Virus record (IMG/VR): IMGVR_UViG_3300030060_005855
Location: 1 to 22,513 of that record
Source of the DNA: a virus
Direction: 5' to 3' (one strand)
DNA length: 22,513 bases
The position numbers were made by a program, and so were the translations under genes. Positions 6,083 to 13,488 of the stretch are shown piece after piece. The first letter of the stretch is position 1; each line of letters opens with the position of its first letter. The notes beneath the pieces were generated by a model. That model saw only the letters and a program-made list of their open reading frames with translations, did not search any database and was not told where the DNA came from.

Positions 6083-7930
6083 TTATTTCTGAGACTTAAT
6101 ATTTTTTTCCGATAAAAGTCCATTTTCATTTTCTTCACTTAAAATTTGTTTTTTATTTCGTATTTTTTGTAAAGATTTTTTTAAATTCTGTGCTTCAAAA
6201 GTAGGAATCCTACTATTATCTGCTGATTTTTCTATTTTATTTGGTGCTAATCCTTTTTTACCTAATGGATCTCTACTAAGATTACCCTTATCAGAACCAT
6301 AATTTTGAGGTTTTTCTACTGGACGCCCTGGACTTTTTTCATCATATCCCGTTGGTATTTGAGCGGGTCCTACTGCTTTATCTCTTTTATTACCATATAA
6401 TGAAGCTAAATCATGTGGAGTACCATATGACATACCTGATTCTACTGGATCATTTCCTTCGTTTTCTAATTGTGATAATCTAAACTTAGCCATAGCATCT
6501 TCAATCATAGCTTCTTTTTGTTCATTATATTGATCAGGAGATAACCCAAATACGTTTTCATAAACCCAATCTTTTGAAAATAAACCTTTCTCCAACATAT
6601 CACCCGCTACTGTTGATTTTGCTGTGTATAATTCTACTTTTTCTTGTTCATAAATAATTGATGGTGTAGTTAATTCTAATTTAAAATCAACTAAATCTTT
6701 ATCTTCAAACCCTTGTGAGTATAAATGTACTAATGCTATTTTAGTTAATTCTGATTCTACAATTCTTTGAACACGTTCTACTGTTCGAGCAAAACGGATA
6801 TCCATACCTGCTAATGTTGATTTTCCTTCTACCCCCTCTTCATAGCCTAAAAATGGTTTAGGTATTTTAAGGGCAGCCATCATTTTATTTTTTAAATATT
6901 CAATGTCTTGAGTACCATCATAATCCAATCCTTTTGTAGTTTCAATACGAGTTGCACTATCATTACCTCTAACTGGTATGTAGAAATCTTCAGTAATGTT
7001 TTGCATATTATATTTTAGATTGTAGTCACCTGTTGTTTGATCTATATAAGGTGTTTTTTTCATTTTATTAACAGTTTCACCCATAAACTGTTCTACTTGG
7101 TCTGGTGGTATAGCTCCTACATTAATATAAAATGTTCTTTTTTCTGGAGCTCTCATTATACGATGTATTAACATAGCATCCTCCATTAACATTAATTGTT
7201 TAAATACTTTACGAGATGGTTCAAGATATGATCTACCATAAGGAAGATAATTAGAATCCGTAAGTAGTCTAAAATGTGCTATTTCATAGTTTTCTAATGT
7301 AAATTGATCTCGTCTAATTGTGTTAGTTGCACCCGAAGCTAAACCATTTGGGTCCATAGTAAATCTAACATAAGATGGGTTTTCAGGATCTGTTCCCTCT
7401 TCTCTTACTACCTCATAAACAGATAAAGGAAGGACGTTATATACCCCAAATTTTTCTGAAACTTCCATTTTTAAGTAAAAGTCTCCATACTTACACATAT
7501 TTCTAATCCATGTAGATAAATTAAATTCAATATTTAAAACATCATAAAATAAATTATGTAATACTTTTCTTACATTTTCATCTGATGAATTAATATTTAA
7601 AACATCTCCATATTCATTTCTATTAGTAGTTTCATCAGAGATAATATCTAGTGCTGCTGCTATAATAGGGTCATGATCCATAGCTTCATAATCACTATAA
7701 AGCTGTAGTCTCATTGACTGATAATTAAGAGTTGGGTTATACTGTAAAGATGATCCTACAGGTTTATGTAAACGTGTAAATCTATCATATAATGAATTTG
7801 TAGCTAGGTTTCCATATTTTTGGATCCTACCTGTATCCATAATTTTTAATTGTTTTCCACCAACGTTACGAATAATAACATCGTTTGAAAATAATCTTCT
7901 TAATCTGGTAAATAAACTAGTGTCTGCCAT
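6083..7930 (-). CDS. 20: Portal protein, T4 gp20-like
   Basis: Dodecameric portal that nucleates prohead assembly and is the channel for DNA packaging and ejection. The 615-residue sequence has the T4 gp20 layout: an N-terminal block LNYQSMRLQLYSDYEAMDHD and PIIAAALDIISDETT (about residues 67-105), a central FYIPVRG segment near residue 310, and the conserved IPKPFLGYEEGVEGKSTLAG block with FARTVERVQRIVE (about 355-390). It is longer than T4 gp20 (524) because of a disordered Pro/Gly/Lys-rich C-terminal tail after about residue 500. It follows the terminase gene by 22 bases. In T4, the sheath and tube genes 18 and 19 lie between 17 and 20; here they are absent. Confidence 0.93.
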   Translation of the reverse strand: MADTSLFTRLRRLFSNDVIIRNVGGKQLKIMDTGRIQKYGNLATNSLYDRFTRLHKPVGSSLQYNPTLNYQSMRLQLYSDYEAMDHDPIIAAALDIISDETTNRNEYGDVLNINSSDENVRKVLHNLFYDVLNIEFNLSTWIRNMCKYGDFYLKMEVSEKFGVYNVLPLSVYEVVREEGTDPENPSYVRFTMDPNGLASGATNTIRRDQFTLENYEIAHFRLLTDSNYLPYGRSYLEPSRKVFKQLMLMEDAMLIHRIMRAPEKRTFYINVGAIPPDQVEQFMGETVNKMKKTPYIDQTTGDYNLKYNMQNITEDFYIPVRGNDSATRIETTKGLDYDGTQDIEYLKNKMMAALKIPKPFLGYEEGVEGKSTLAGMDIRFARTVERVQRIVESELTKIALVHLYSQGFEDKDLVDFKLELTTPSIIYEQEKVELYTAKSTVAGDMLEKGLFSKDWVYENVFGLSPDQYNEQKEAMIEDAMAKFRLSQLENEGNDPVESGMSYGTPHDLASLYGNKRDKAVGPAQIPTGYDEKSPGRPVEKPQNYGSDKGNLSRDPLGKKGLAPNKIEKSADNSRIPTFEAQNLKKSLQKIRNKKQILSEENENGLLSEKNIKSQK

Positions 7931-7952
7931 TTATATTGTTTTTTAATACATA

Positions 7953-9542
7953 TTAAAGAAGCCAAGTTAAATCTTGTTGTCCATGTTCTCCTAAATCCTG
8001 AGTCCAACCTGCATCTTTTTTATTTACCCCTCCAGTGTAAATTATAGGGGCACTTTTTGAGAAATTTTTTAGTGCTGCTTTTGTTATATCAATTCCTTGT
8101 TGTGCAAATTTAAGTGCTGTATCTCTAACATAACATGCTGTTGCTAAAGACATTACTAAATCATCATTATATCCTGTTTGTGCTTCTGCTCTTCCATTTT
8201 TCCAAATAAAAGTTCTCATTTCTTCTAATGTTCTTTTTCCTTGAATTAATATTGATTTTTCTCTTAAATAAGCATCTAATTTTCCTATAGTTAAGGGTCT
8301 TGTTTTCATCGACATTGTAAAACCAGGAACCATTTTAGATGTATCTGTTATATCATACCCCTTAGCTAAAAATGCGTCTGCACTCGTTGCTGCGTCTCCT
8401 TTAGGAGAATAATATAAATTACTATATCCCTTATCTATTACTACTTGAATAGTATTCCAACCTATATTAGCATTTTCAATGACAAGTAGAGCGTTATTAA
8501 ATTCAGTAGCTATAGAAACTAACATATGTCCAAATTCTTTTGTACCTATTTGACCTTTAAACTCACCAATTTGTTTACATTCTTCAATGTCTACAATATG
8601 AAAAGCAGAATAATCTAAAGAATCACCTCTGGCTACATCGGCTGTAATCATATATTGTCTTGTATAATCTGGATATTCCCAAATATGTAATCCTCCTTCT
8701 ATACCTCTTCTTTCTATAGGTTCACATATATTAGTGGATTCAATAAAATTCATTAATTCAGATTCAAATACGACATTACCTGAGGTAGTAAAATCACAAT
8801 CACATTCTTGTGCCGCCATTCTTGGACCTAATTCATCATCTTGTTGTTGTCTCCAAGCTTCATTTCTTTCAGGATGTACTGTCCATGGTAATCTAATAGG
8901 TACAAACCCATTACTTCCTTCTTCTGCTTTAATCCACATTCTGTGGAAGAAGTTACCTGTTCCGTTTGGTGTAGAAAGTACAATTGCTTTACCTCCCGTT
9001 GATAGAGTTTGTTGTGATGAACCCCAAATTTCTTCTATTCTATTTTCTTCAATAAAGGCAGCCTCATCAATAATTAGTAGGGAAATTGCTTCTGATCTAC
9101 CAGCATCACTTGCTGCTGATACTGCTTTAATTTGAGAACCATTTTTTAGTCGTAATGCTAATTTATTTTTTTCAGTAAAACCAATTTGTAACCAAGAAGG
9201 TAAATTATCATACATAAATTTAACTTTTGTTACTAGATTTTTAGCTGTATCTTGCTTTGTTGCAACAACTAATATAGATTTATCTTTTTGGAATATCATC
9301 ATCCATAAAGAAATACCTGCAGATAAAGTTGAAATACCTAACTGTCTAGATTTTAAAATAATATTTCTATCATTTTTTTGTAGTAAATTTAGCGTACCTT
9401 CCTGAAAAGGATATAAATTAAATTGTACACGGCCCCTTGTTGGATGTTGAATCCAACAGTATTTTTTCATAAAGTATACAGGATCCTTAGCACATTTAAT
9501 GTACTCCTGTTTTATTATTTGTTTTATGTTTTGTTGAGCCAT
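7953..9542 (-). CDS. 17: Terminase large subunit, T4 gp17-like
   Basis: DNA-packaging motor ATPase and headful nuclease. ATPase motifs: Walker A-like KSRQLGIST (64-72), Walker B LLIIDE (155-160) and coupling motif STPNG (190-194). RNase H-like nuclease acidic residues: D302 in TADVARGD, E356 in VIENANIG and D460/D461 in GYNDDLVMSLA. The N-terminal FMKKYCWIQHPTRGRVQF (24-41) is typical of T4-like terminases. The 529-residue length is shorter than T4 gp17 (610) but usual for marine relatives. No small terminase gene is evident upstream; the preceding gene is a P-loop kinase 8 bases away. Start context is AT-rich without Shine-Dalgarno. Confidence 0.95.
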   Translation of the reverse strand: MAQQNIKQIIKQEYIKCAKDPVYFMKKYCWIQHPTRGRVQFNLYPFQEGTLNLLQKNDRNIILKSRQLGISTLSAGISLWMMIFQKDKSILVVATKQDTAKNLVTKVKFMYDNLPSWLQIGFTEKNKLALRLKNGSQIKAVSAASDAGRSEAISLLIIDEAAFIEENRIEEIWGSSQQTLSTGGKAIVLSTPNGTGNFFHRMWIKAEEGSNGFVPIRLPWTVHPERNEAWRQQQDDELGPRMAAQECDCDFTTSGNVVFESELMNFIESTNICEPIERRGIEGGLHIWEYPDYTRQYMITADVARGDSLDYSAFHIVDIEECKQIGEFKGQIGTKEFGHMLVSIATEFNNALLVIENANIGWNTIQVVIDKGYSNLYYSPKGDAATSADAFLAKGYDITDTSKMVPGFTMSMKTRPLTIGKLDAYLREKSILIQGKRTLEEMRTFIWKNGRAEAQTGYNDDLVMSLATACYVRDTALKFAQQGIDITKAALKNFSKSAPIIYTGGVNKKDAGWTQDLGEHGQQDLTWLL

Positions 9543-9550
9543 ATTATATG

Positions 9551-10087
9551 TTATACATATAAATCTATTGTTGATTTAATTTGTTTTATACGTTCTTCAG
9601 TAGTTCCTGAAATTGTAACTACTTTACCAGGCATTAATCTATGCATTCCTAATATAGAAGATATTTTTTCATGAATAGCTAATCTGTAGTCTTTATCTGT
9701 TTCTCTAACCCCATTATCTTCAATGGGAATAGAAAGATCATCTATATGGAATATAATATCATATTCTTTTATAAGATGCCATAAAACCCCACTTATATGT
9801 TGTTTTTCAGCTTTACTCATTGATGTAGATAATTCACTAAAAGCCATAACATCAATAACCGTTCTATCTGTTATTATATTTTCTTGCATTAATTCAGCTG
9901 CTCTTTCAGAAGCAAAAACTAATTGTCCCTTTAATGTACTATCTGTGTTTAAAGGTATTCCTAAATTCATTAGATGTTTAGAACGCTCTGTTCTAAAATG
10001 GTAATCCTTAAATTCAGGTAATTTTTTTAATGCATTTACTAGTGTAGTTTTTCCTACACTCATTGTTCCACAAAATCCTATTCTCAT
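9551..10087 (-). CDS. P-loop nucleotide kinase-like ATPase (AAA_28/NadR-like)
   Basis: A 178-residue single-domain P-loop protein. Walker A is GTMSVGKTT (7-15) at the very N-terminus; IITDRTVIDVMAF (71-83) matches the DR-containing block of small kinases of the NadR/Ttd14-like group; DIIFHIDDLSIPIEDNGVR (about 109-127) is the strand followed by the lid-like loop typical of this group. It probably phosphorylates a small molecule such as a nucleoside, nucleotide or nicotinamide riboside, but the substrate cannot be read from sequence. It sits just upstream of the terminase gene (8-base gap) and 3 bases after the preceding small gene. It could also be a regulatory ATPase. Confidence 0.75.
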   Translation of the reverse strand: MRIGFCGTMSVGKTTLVNALKKLPEFKDYHFRTERSKHLMNLGIPLNTDSTLKGQLVFASERAAELMQENIITDRTVIDVMAFSELSTSMSKAEKQHISGVLWHLIKEYDIIFHIDDLSIPIEDNGVRETDKDYRLAIHEKISSILGMHRLMPGKVVTISGTTEERIKQIKSTIDLYV

Positions 10088-10090
10088 ATA

Positions 10091-10396
10091 TTAATGTCTT
10101 GCTGTTCCTTTATGTGCAGGATTTTTATACCAAGGTAATCCCTCTTTACCCTTTATTATTTCATTCCATACTTCATAATCATATTCAATACCATTTAAAT
10201 AATATTCTTTTCTTCTTTGTTTTTTATTAATTAAAGCGGGACCTTCTTCACTATGAAATACTGCTTTATGCCCGTAATCTAAAACTTTTACTGTTGTTTT
10301 AGTGCCATCTTCTTCAATTTTATAACAGTTTCTTGCTTTACATTTTGGATTAATCCATTTTCTAATGTTTTGTAATTCTTCTTTTGTTGGTTTCAT
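10091..10396 (-). CDS. Small protein with a single HSEEGPA/YYLNG motif unit
   Basis: A 101-residue hydrophilic protein. Residues 44-75 read AVFHSEEGPALI ... KEYYLNGIEYDYEVW, which matches one unit of the DGPA-...-W/Y-YLNG repeats found in many phage and giant-virus proteins (MORN-like strand pairs). The C-terminus is LPWYKNPAHKGTARH. No catalytic motif is visible. It lies between the FAD dehydrogenase and the kinase with gaps of 3 bases on each side, so the three are co-transcribed. Function unknown. Confidence 0.7.
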   Translation of the reverse strand: MKPTKEELQNIRKWINPKCKARNCYKIEEDGTKTTVKVLDYGHKAVFHSEEGPALINKKQRRKEYYLNGIEYDYEVWNEIIKGKEGLPWYKNPAHKGTARH

Positions 10397-10399
10397 ATT

Positions 10400-11728
10400 T
10401 TAAAAAATTGAGTGTTCATGATAATCAGGATATTCTTCTTTTACTTTTAATAACGCTTCAGCAACATATGTACCTTGAGCTCCTGATACTGTTATACCTC
10501 TTGCTGATAATGCATCACCTACAAAATATATGTCAGGGAACCTAGTAAGACTTAAATCTTTATAATTAACTAAAGGTTCAGGTGATAAGTATTTTACTTC
10601 AGGCATATAAATACCCCAATCTTTCCCTAATGTAGGAAATACTGTTTCCATATCTTCAATAAATTCATGAATATATGAAGCATAATCTCCAATAGCTTCC
10701 CATAAAGGATCCATACTATTTACAACATGTGTTTTTACATAATCACCTTCTGATGTTTTTGAGGGTACTCTGTGTGATGGTGAGTAAAACATTCCTACAC
10801 CTTCATGTTGTAATTTTTCTACTGCTGCTCTTGACCAGTCAAATGGTTTATCTATACCTCTAATTTCCATTAAAATACCAAAATTAGTCATATCATTTCT
10901 GTACGATGGGTCTTTTTTAGCATGACCATTATAACTTATATCCCCATAAGTGTGTTCAGCAGCTACATAAGCAGCATTATTATTAGTACAAAATGATCTT
11001 AATGATACACCTTTATCATCATATTTTCTATATAATTTAAAATCATAAGACACATCAATTAATTTTTGAAAGTGTTTTTGTGGTGCTTCAAAACGTACTC
11101 CAATTTGTACTGATTTAGGTTCTGTAGGTAAACTATACTTTTCTGCTAATTGTTTACCAAAATCAATTCCTGATTTACCTACTCCAAAAATAAGTTTATG
11201 ATAGGAATGGTGTTTATCTTTATTACAAAATACTAACTTTTTATAAAAATTAATATCAGTAACCTTAGTTTCCCAATGGAATTCAACACCATTATCTACT
11301 AAATAGTTGTACCAATTTTTACCTATTTCATGTAAGTAATCTGTACCTACATGCCATACTGGGAATAATCTTAAGCCAAAATAGGGTTTGATAAAGTCAG
11401 GTTCTGCCACTGGGTTAGAACATTGTACTTCTTCTGGTTTAGGGTGGAATCTTTTAAAATTAGTAATTACTTGATCCATTAACTCCATTGCCTTTTCGTC
11501 TCCACAGTATTTAGACAACTGACCACCTATTGAAGTGTGGTAAGTTAATTTACCATCAGACCAACCACCTGCACCTAACATACCTGTCATTACTTCTTCA
11601 GGTAATCTATCATATGGATTTTTACCCATATCAATGATAGTAATTTTTCCCTTAAAATTATTGTCTACTAATTTTGTTGCTGCATTAATACCCGCAACCC
11701 CCGCTCCTACAATTACTACTTTTGTCAT
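10400..11728 (-). CDS. FAD-dependent dehydrogenase (COG2509-like)
   Basis: A 442-residue flavoprotein. The N-terminal Rossmann motif VVIVGAGVAGINAA (4-17) binds FAD; GAGGWSDGKLTYHTSIGG (52-69) matches the GGAGxxSDGKL...GG block characteristic of COG2509 dehydrogenases; the C-terminal IYFVGDALSARGITVSGAQG (400-419) is the usual second FAD contact. Substrate is unknown even for cellular relatives. It is somewhat shorter than cellular COG2509 proteins (about 500 residues). It is the first gene after the terminator at 11756-11790, with only 27 bases between T-tract and ATG, so its promoter must overlap the terminator region or it depends on read-through. As a redox enzyme in a late gene block it is an auxiliary metabolic gene candidate. 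Confidence 0.84.
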   Translation of the reverse strand: MTKVVIVGAGVAGINAATKLVDNNFKGKITIIDMGKNPYDRLPEEVMTGMLGAGGWSDGKLTYHTSIGGQLSKYCGDEKAMELMDQVITNFKRFHPKPEEVQCSNPVAEPDFIKPYFGLRLFPVWHVGTDYLHEIGKNWYNYLVDNGVEFHWETKVTDINFYKKLVFCNKDKHHSYHKLIFGVGKSGIDFGKQLAEKYSLPTEPKSVQIGVRFEAPQKHFQKLIDVSYDFKLYRKYDDKGVSLRSFCTNNNAAYVAAEHTYGDISYNGHAKKDPSYRNDMTNFGILMEIRGIDKPFDWSRAAVEKLQHEGVGMFYSPSHRVPSKTSEGDYVKTHVVNSMDPLWEAIGDYASYIHEFIEDMETVFPTLGKDWGIYMPEVKYLSPEPLVNYKDLSLTRFPDIYFVGDALSARGITVSGAQGTYVAEALLKVKEEYPDYHEHSIF

Positions 11729-11755
11729 TTTTAATTTTATTTTTAGTTAATGTAT

Positions 11756-11790
11756 AAAAAAAAGTGACCCAATCCAAATGATTGGGCCAC
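11756..11790 (-). terminator. Strong intrinsic terminator after holin/Cys-rich ORF
   Basis: On the minus strand, GTGGCCCAATC-ATTTG-GATTGGGTCAC followed by eight T. The stem is 11 bp with one G-T pair and the loop is 5 bases. It lies about 50 bases past the stop of the Cys-rich micro-ORF and ends the transcript carrying the holin-like gene. A weaker GTCCG/CGGAC hairpin (about 11815-11833) precedes it. Confidence 0.92.
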
Positions 11791-11842
11791 AGCTCCTTAA
11801 TGTTTTTTTAAATCGTCCGGCTATGAATCGGACTAAATGTTT

Positions 11843-11947
11843 TTAGCAATTACAATTACAATCGCATTTTAGTTTTGAACCACACCATCCTAAACATAGA
11901 TTTCTAAATGATAGTGCATATATTAAATCGCAAATAAATTTTTTCAT
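11843..11947 (-). CDS. Cys-rich 34-residue micro-ORF
   Basis: Short ORF found by reading the gap between the holin-like gene and the terminator. The product is MKKFICDLIYALSFRNLCLG followed by WCGSKLKCDCNCNC: 34 residues with 7 Cys (6, 18, 22, 28, 30, 32, 34). The ATG is one base after the upstream TAA (TAAAATG), a junction also seen at 15090, and is preceded by an A-rich tract like the other starts, which argues that it is translated. The N-terminus is Lys-Lys plus hydrophobic residues, weakly signal- or anchor-like. The CDCNCNC tail comes from repeated TGYRAT hexamers. No family is recognised. Metal binding or disulfide-linked lysis accessory are guesses. It may be missed by automatic gene callers because of its size. 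Confidence 0.55.
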   Translation of the reverse strand: MKKFICDLIYALSFRNLCLGWCGSKLKCDCNCNC

Positions 11948-11948
11948 T

Positions 11949-12341
11949 TTATTTTTTTCTTTTTTCAAATGAACGACCACCAAAATAAGCACCAATCACT
12001 GTGATTAATACAAGTTGAAGTAAATCTGTCCATTTTTGTTCAACATTAAATTCTATAGTTCCTGCATCAATAAATATCATTAAAACTGTGCAGACAACTA
12101 GAAAGATTAATACTAATGGTCTTACATTTTTACTTAACCAGGAATCACTATTCATATCTGATTTCCAACGATCAGTTATGTTAGCTTCCATTTTTGTTTC
12201 ATAATCCGAAACTAGTTCTTGGATTTTTTGTTCTGCTGCTAGTTTTTCTTCTTTAGATGTATGTAGGCTATCTATAACTCCTCCTACATTTTTAACGAGT
12301 TCTCCAGCTCCACCAGAGAATATTTTTCCTATTATACTCAT
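11949..12341 (-). CDS. Holin-like membrane protein (GTA_holin_3TM-like)
   Basis: A 130-residue protein. Residues 1-70 are amphipathic and soluble (VGGVIDSLHTSKEEKLAAEQ, a pattern I associate with GTA-type holins). Transmembrane segment one is about 75-92 (PLVLIFLVVCTVLMIFI) and segment two about 104-121 (WTDLLQLVLITVIGAYFG), ending in the basic tail RSFEKRKK. RP before the first segment and GAYFGGRSFEK after the last are typical of the family. It probably forms inner-membrane lesions for lysis. No endolysin is recognisable next to it, though the adjacent upstream gene encodes an HExxH protein. It lies in the transcript ended by the terminator at 11756-11790. Confidence 0.75.
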   Translation of the reverse strand: MSIIGKIFSGGAGELVKNVGGVIDSLHTSKEEKLAAEQKIQELVSDYETKMEANITDRWKSDMNSDSWLSKNVRPLVLIFLVVCTVLMIFIDAGTIEFNVEQKWTDLLQLVLITVIGAYFGGRSFEKRKK

Positions 12342-12354
12342 AACGTTTTATTTT

Positions 12355-12732
12355 TTATTCATATTTAAAATTATCTTCAAAGTCTCTAAGTAATAAATTG
12401 CCTTTTAAATAAGCTTCCATTTCCATTTTTCTCATATGATCATCATCTTGTGCATATTTTGGGTTTGAGGCATCCCCCATTTTTAAATCACCCCTTTCAT
12501 TTTGTACGTGATGTATTAATTCATGACAATAAGACCTTAGTATATCTTTGGGATGTCTATTTGTTGTGTAAACTACTATTGTTTGTGTGTCTGGTTGGTA
12601 AAAGGCAGTTCTACCAAAAAGCATGTCTGCATTTTCCTCATCTTTACGTAAGATAAGTTTAGGCGCTTGTTGAATATCGTATTTTTCTTTAGCGTCTTGA
12701 TATAAATCCTTAAATGCTTGTTTAAAATCCAT
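12355..12732 (-). CDS. HExxH zinc metallopeptidase-like protein
   Basis: A 125-residue protein with SYCHELIHHVQN (67-78), giving H70-E71-x-x-H74, followed by KMEMEAYLKGN where E104 or E106 could be the third zinc ligand, as in gluzincin-type peptidases. The preceding QTIVVYTTNRHPKDILRS block resembles the strand and helix before the active site of minimal metallopeptidases. Substrate is unknown: virion protein processing, host protein cleavage or peptidoglycan peptide cleavage are all possible, the last because the next gene is holin-like (inference). The ATG shares one base with the TAA of the upstream gene (TAATG), so translation is coupled. Confidence 0.78.
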   Translation of the reverse strand: MDFKQAFKDLYQDAKEKYDIQQAPKLILRKDEENADMLFGRTAFYQPDTQTIVVYTTNRHPKDILRSYCHELIHHVQNERGDLKMGDASNPKYAQDDDHMRKMEMEAYLKGNLLLRDFEDNFKYE

Positions 12733-13187
12733 TATGCTTCTGGTTCTTCTGCTGGTTCTTCAGGTTCTGGTTCTGTGGCTGCTCCTCCTCCAGCATCTGT
12801 TTCTCCACCTTCATCTCCTGTTGTTTCTCCTGTATCCTCATCTCCTGTGCTGGGGATAGGTTTAGTTAATAGTCTGTTTAGTTCCTTAATTGCTTCAGCA
12901 TTTTCTTCTCTATCCATTAAAAAATAAGATTTGGATCCTATTTTAACTACAATAGATCTTTCTTCAATATATAAATCAAAGTCTTGACCATTATGTAAAA
13001 ATATTTTGTAAGAGGGAGGTATTGTATTTGCTGCTTTTACATTATTAACATATCTAATAAGAGGCCTTAATTTAAGATCATTAACTAGAGAATTTCTAAT
13101 TTCCACAGGTAAGGGATATTTCCTCATACCTAATTCCTCAGATATTTTTTTAACTTCTTTTTTTATATATTCTCTAAGTAGTTTCAT
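12732..13187 (-). CDS. Protein with N-terminal helix and acidic, low-complexity tail, unknown function
   Basis: A 151-residue protein. Residues 1-19 (MKLLREYIKKEVKKISEEL) form a basic amphipathic helix ending in ISE|E, similar to the N-termini of the 533- and 89-residue proteins nearby. Residues 25-108 look like a compact alpha/beta domain (KIFLHNGQDFDLYIEERSIV, KIGSKSYFLMDREE). Residues 110-151 are low complexity, Gly/Glu/Asp/Thr/Pro-rich and strongly acidic (TEPEPEEPAEEPEA at the end). No family is recognised. It ends in a TAATG overlap with the metallopeptidase gene, so they may act together. Being packaged in the head is a possibility raised by the N-terminal helix (inference). Confidence 0.75.
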   Translation of the reverse strand: MKLLREYIKKEVKKISEELGMRKYPLPVEIRNSLVNDLKLRPLIRYVNNVKAANTIPPSYKIFLHNGQDFDLYIEERSIVVKIGSKSYFLMDREENAEAIKELNRLLTKPIPSTGDEDTGETTGDEGGETDAGGGAATEPEPEEPAEEPEA

Positions 13188-13189
13188 GG

Positions 13190-13483
13190 TTATGCCTGAG
13201 ATTTATAAGCTAAAACTCCACCAGCTGCTAATTTGAAAGAATATATTGGAGCAGTTATTTCACCTCCAGAACCTGATACAATAAACGAACTTGTAATGTC
13301 ATTACTAGGACCTATTACTGTGCTATCTCCTATGTTAAATCTTCCAATAGTCATATGTGAAAATTGAGCAAACGATGTTCCTTCCGCAGAGTCTCCTCCA
13401 AAAGTTATTGGTTGAAGTTTAACAAAACTTCCTGTGTATTCTCCCGTGTCTACTATTAATTCTACTTTTTCAATTCTATCCAT
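13190..13483 (-). CDS. Small beta-rich protein, probably virion-associated
   Basis: A 97-residue protein with no charged helix, rich in Gly, Ser, Thr and Ile: MDRIEKVELIVDTGEYTGSF, FAQFSHMTIGRFNIGDSTVI, IYSFKLAAGGVLAYKSQA. The pattern suggests a small beta-sandwich. A phage structural role such as decoration or tail-associated protein is plausible from composition, but I do not recognise a family and would not assign one. It is 2 bases upstream of the next gene and 5 bases after the 533-residue gene, inside the same transcript. Start context is AAAAAATAAATACT before the ATG. Confidence 0.7.
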   Translation of the reverse strand: MDRIEKVELIVDTGEYTGSFVKLQPITFGGDSAEGTSFAQFSHMTIGRFNIGDSTVIGPSNDITSSFIVSGSGGEITAPIYSFKLAAGGVLAYKSQA

Positions 13484-13488
13484 AGTAT

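Noticed and set aside
8734-9135. Plus-strand ORF of 133 codons opposite the terminase
   Set aside because: Overlaps completely with a well-supported gene and shows no family motif.
12718-12927. Plus-strand ORF of 69 codons opposite the acidic tail of the 151-residue protein
   Set aside because: A Ser/Pro/Val-rich shadow of a low-complexity coding region; no independent support.
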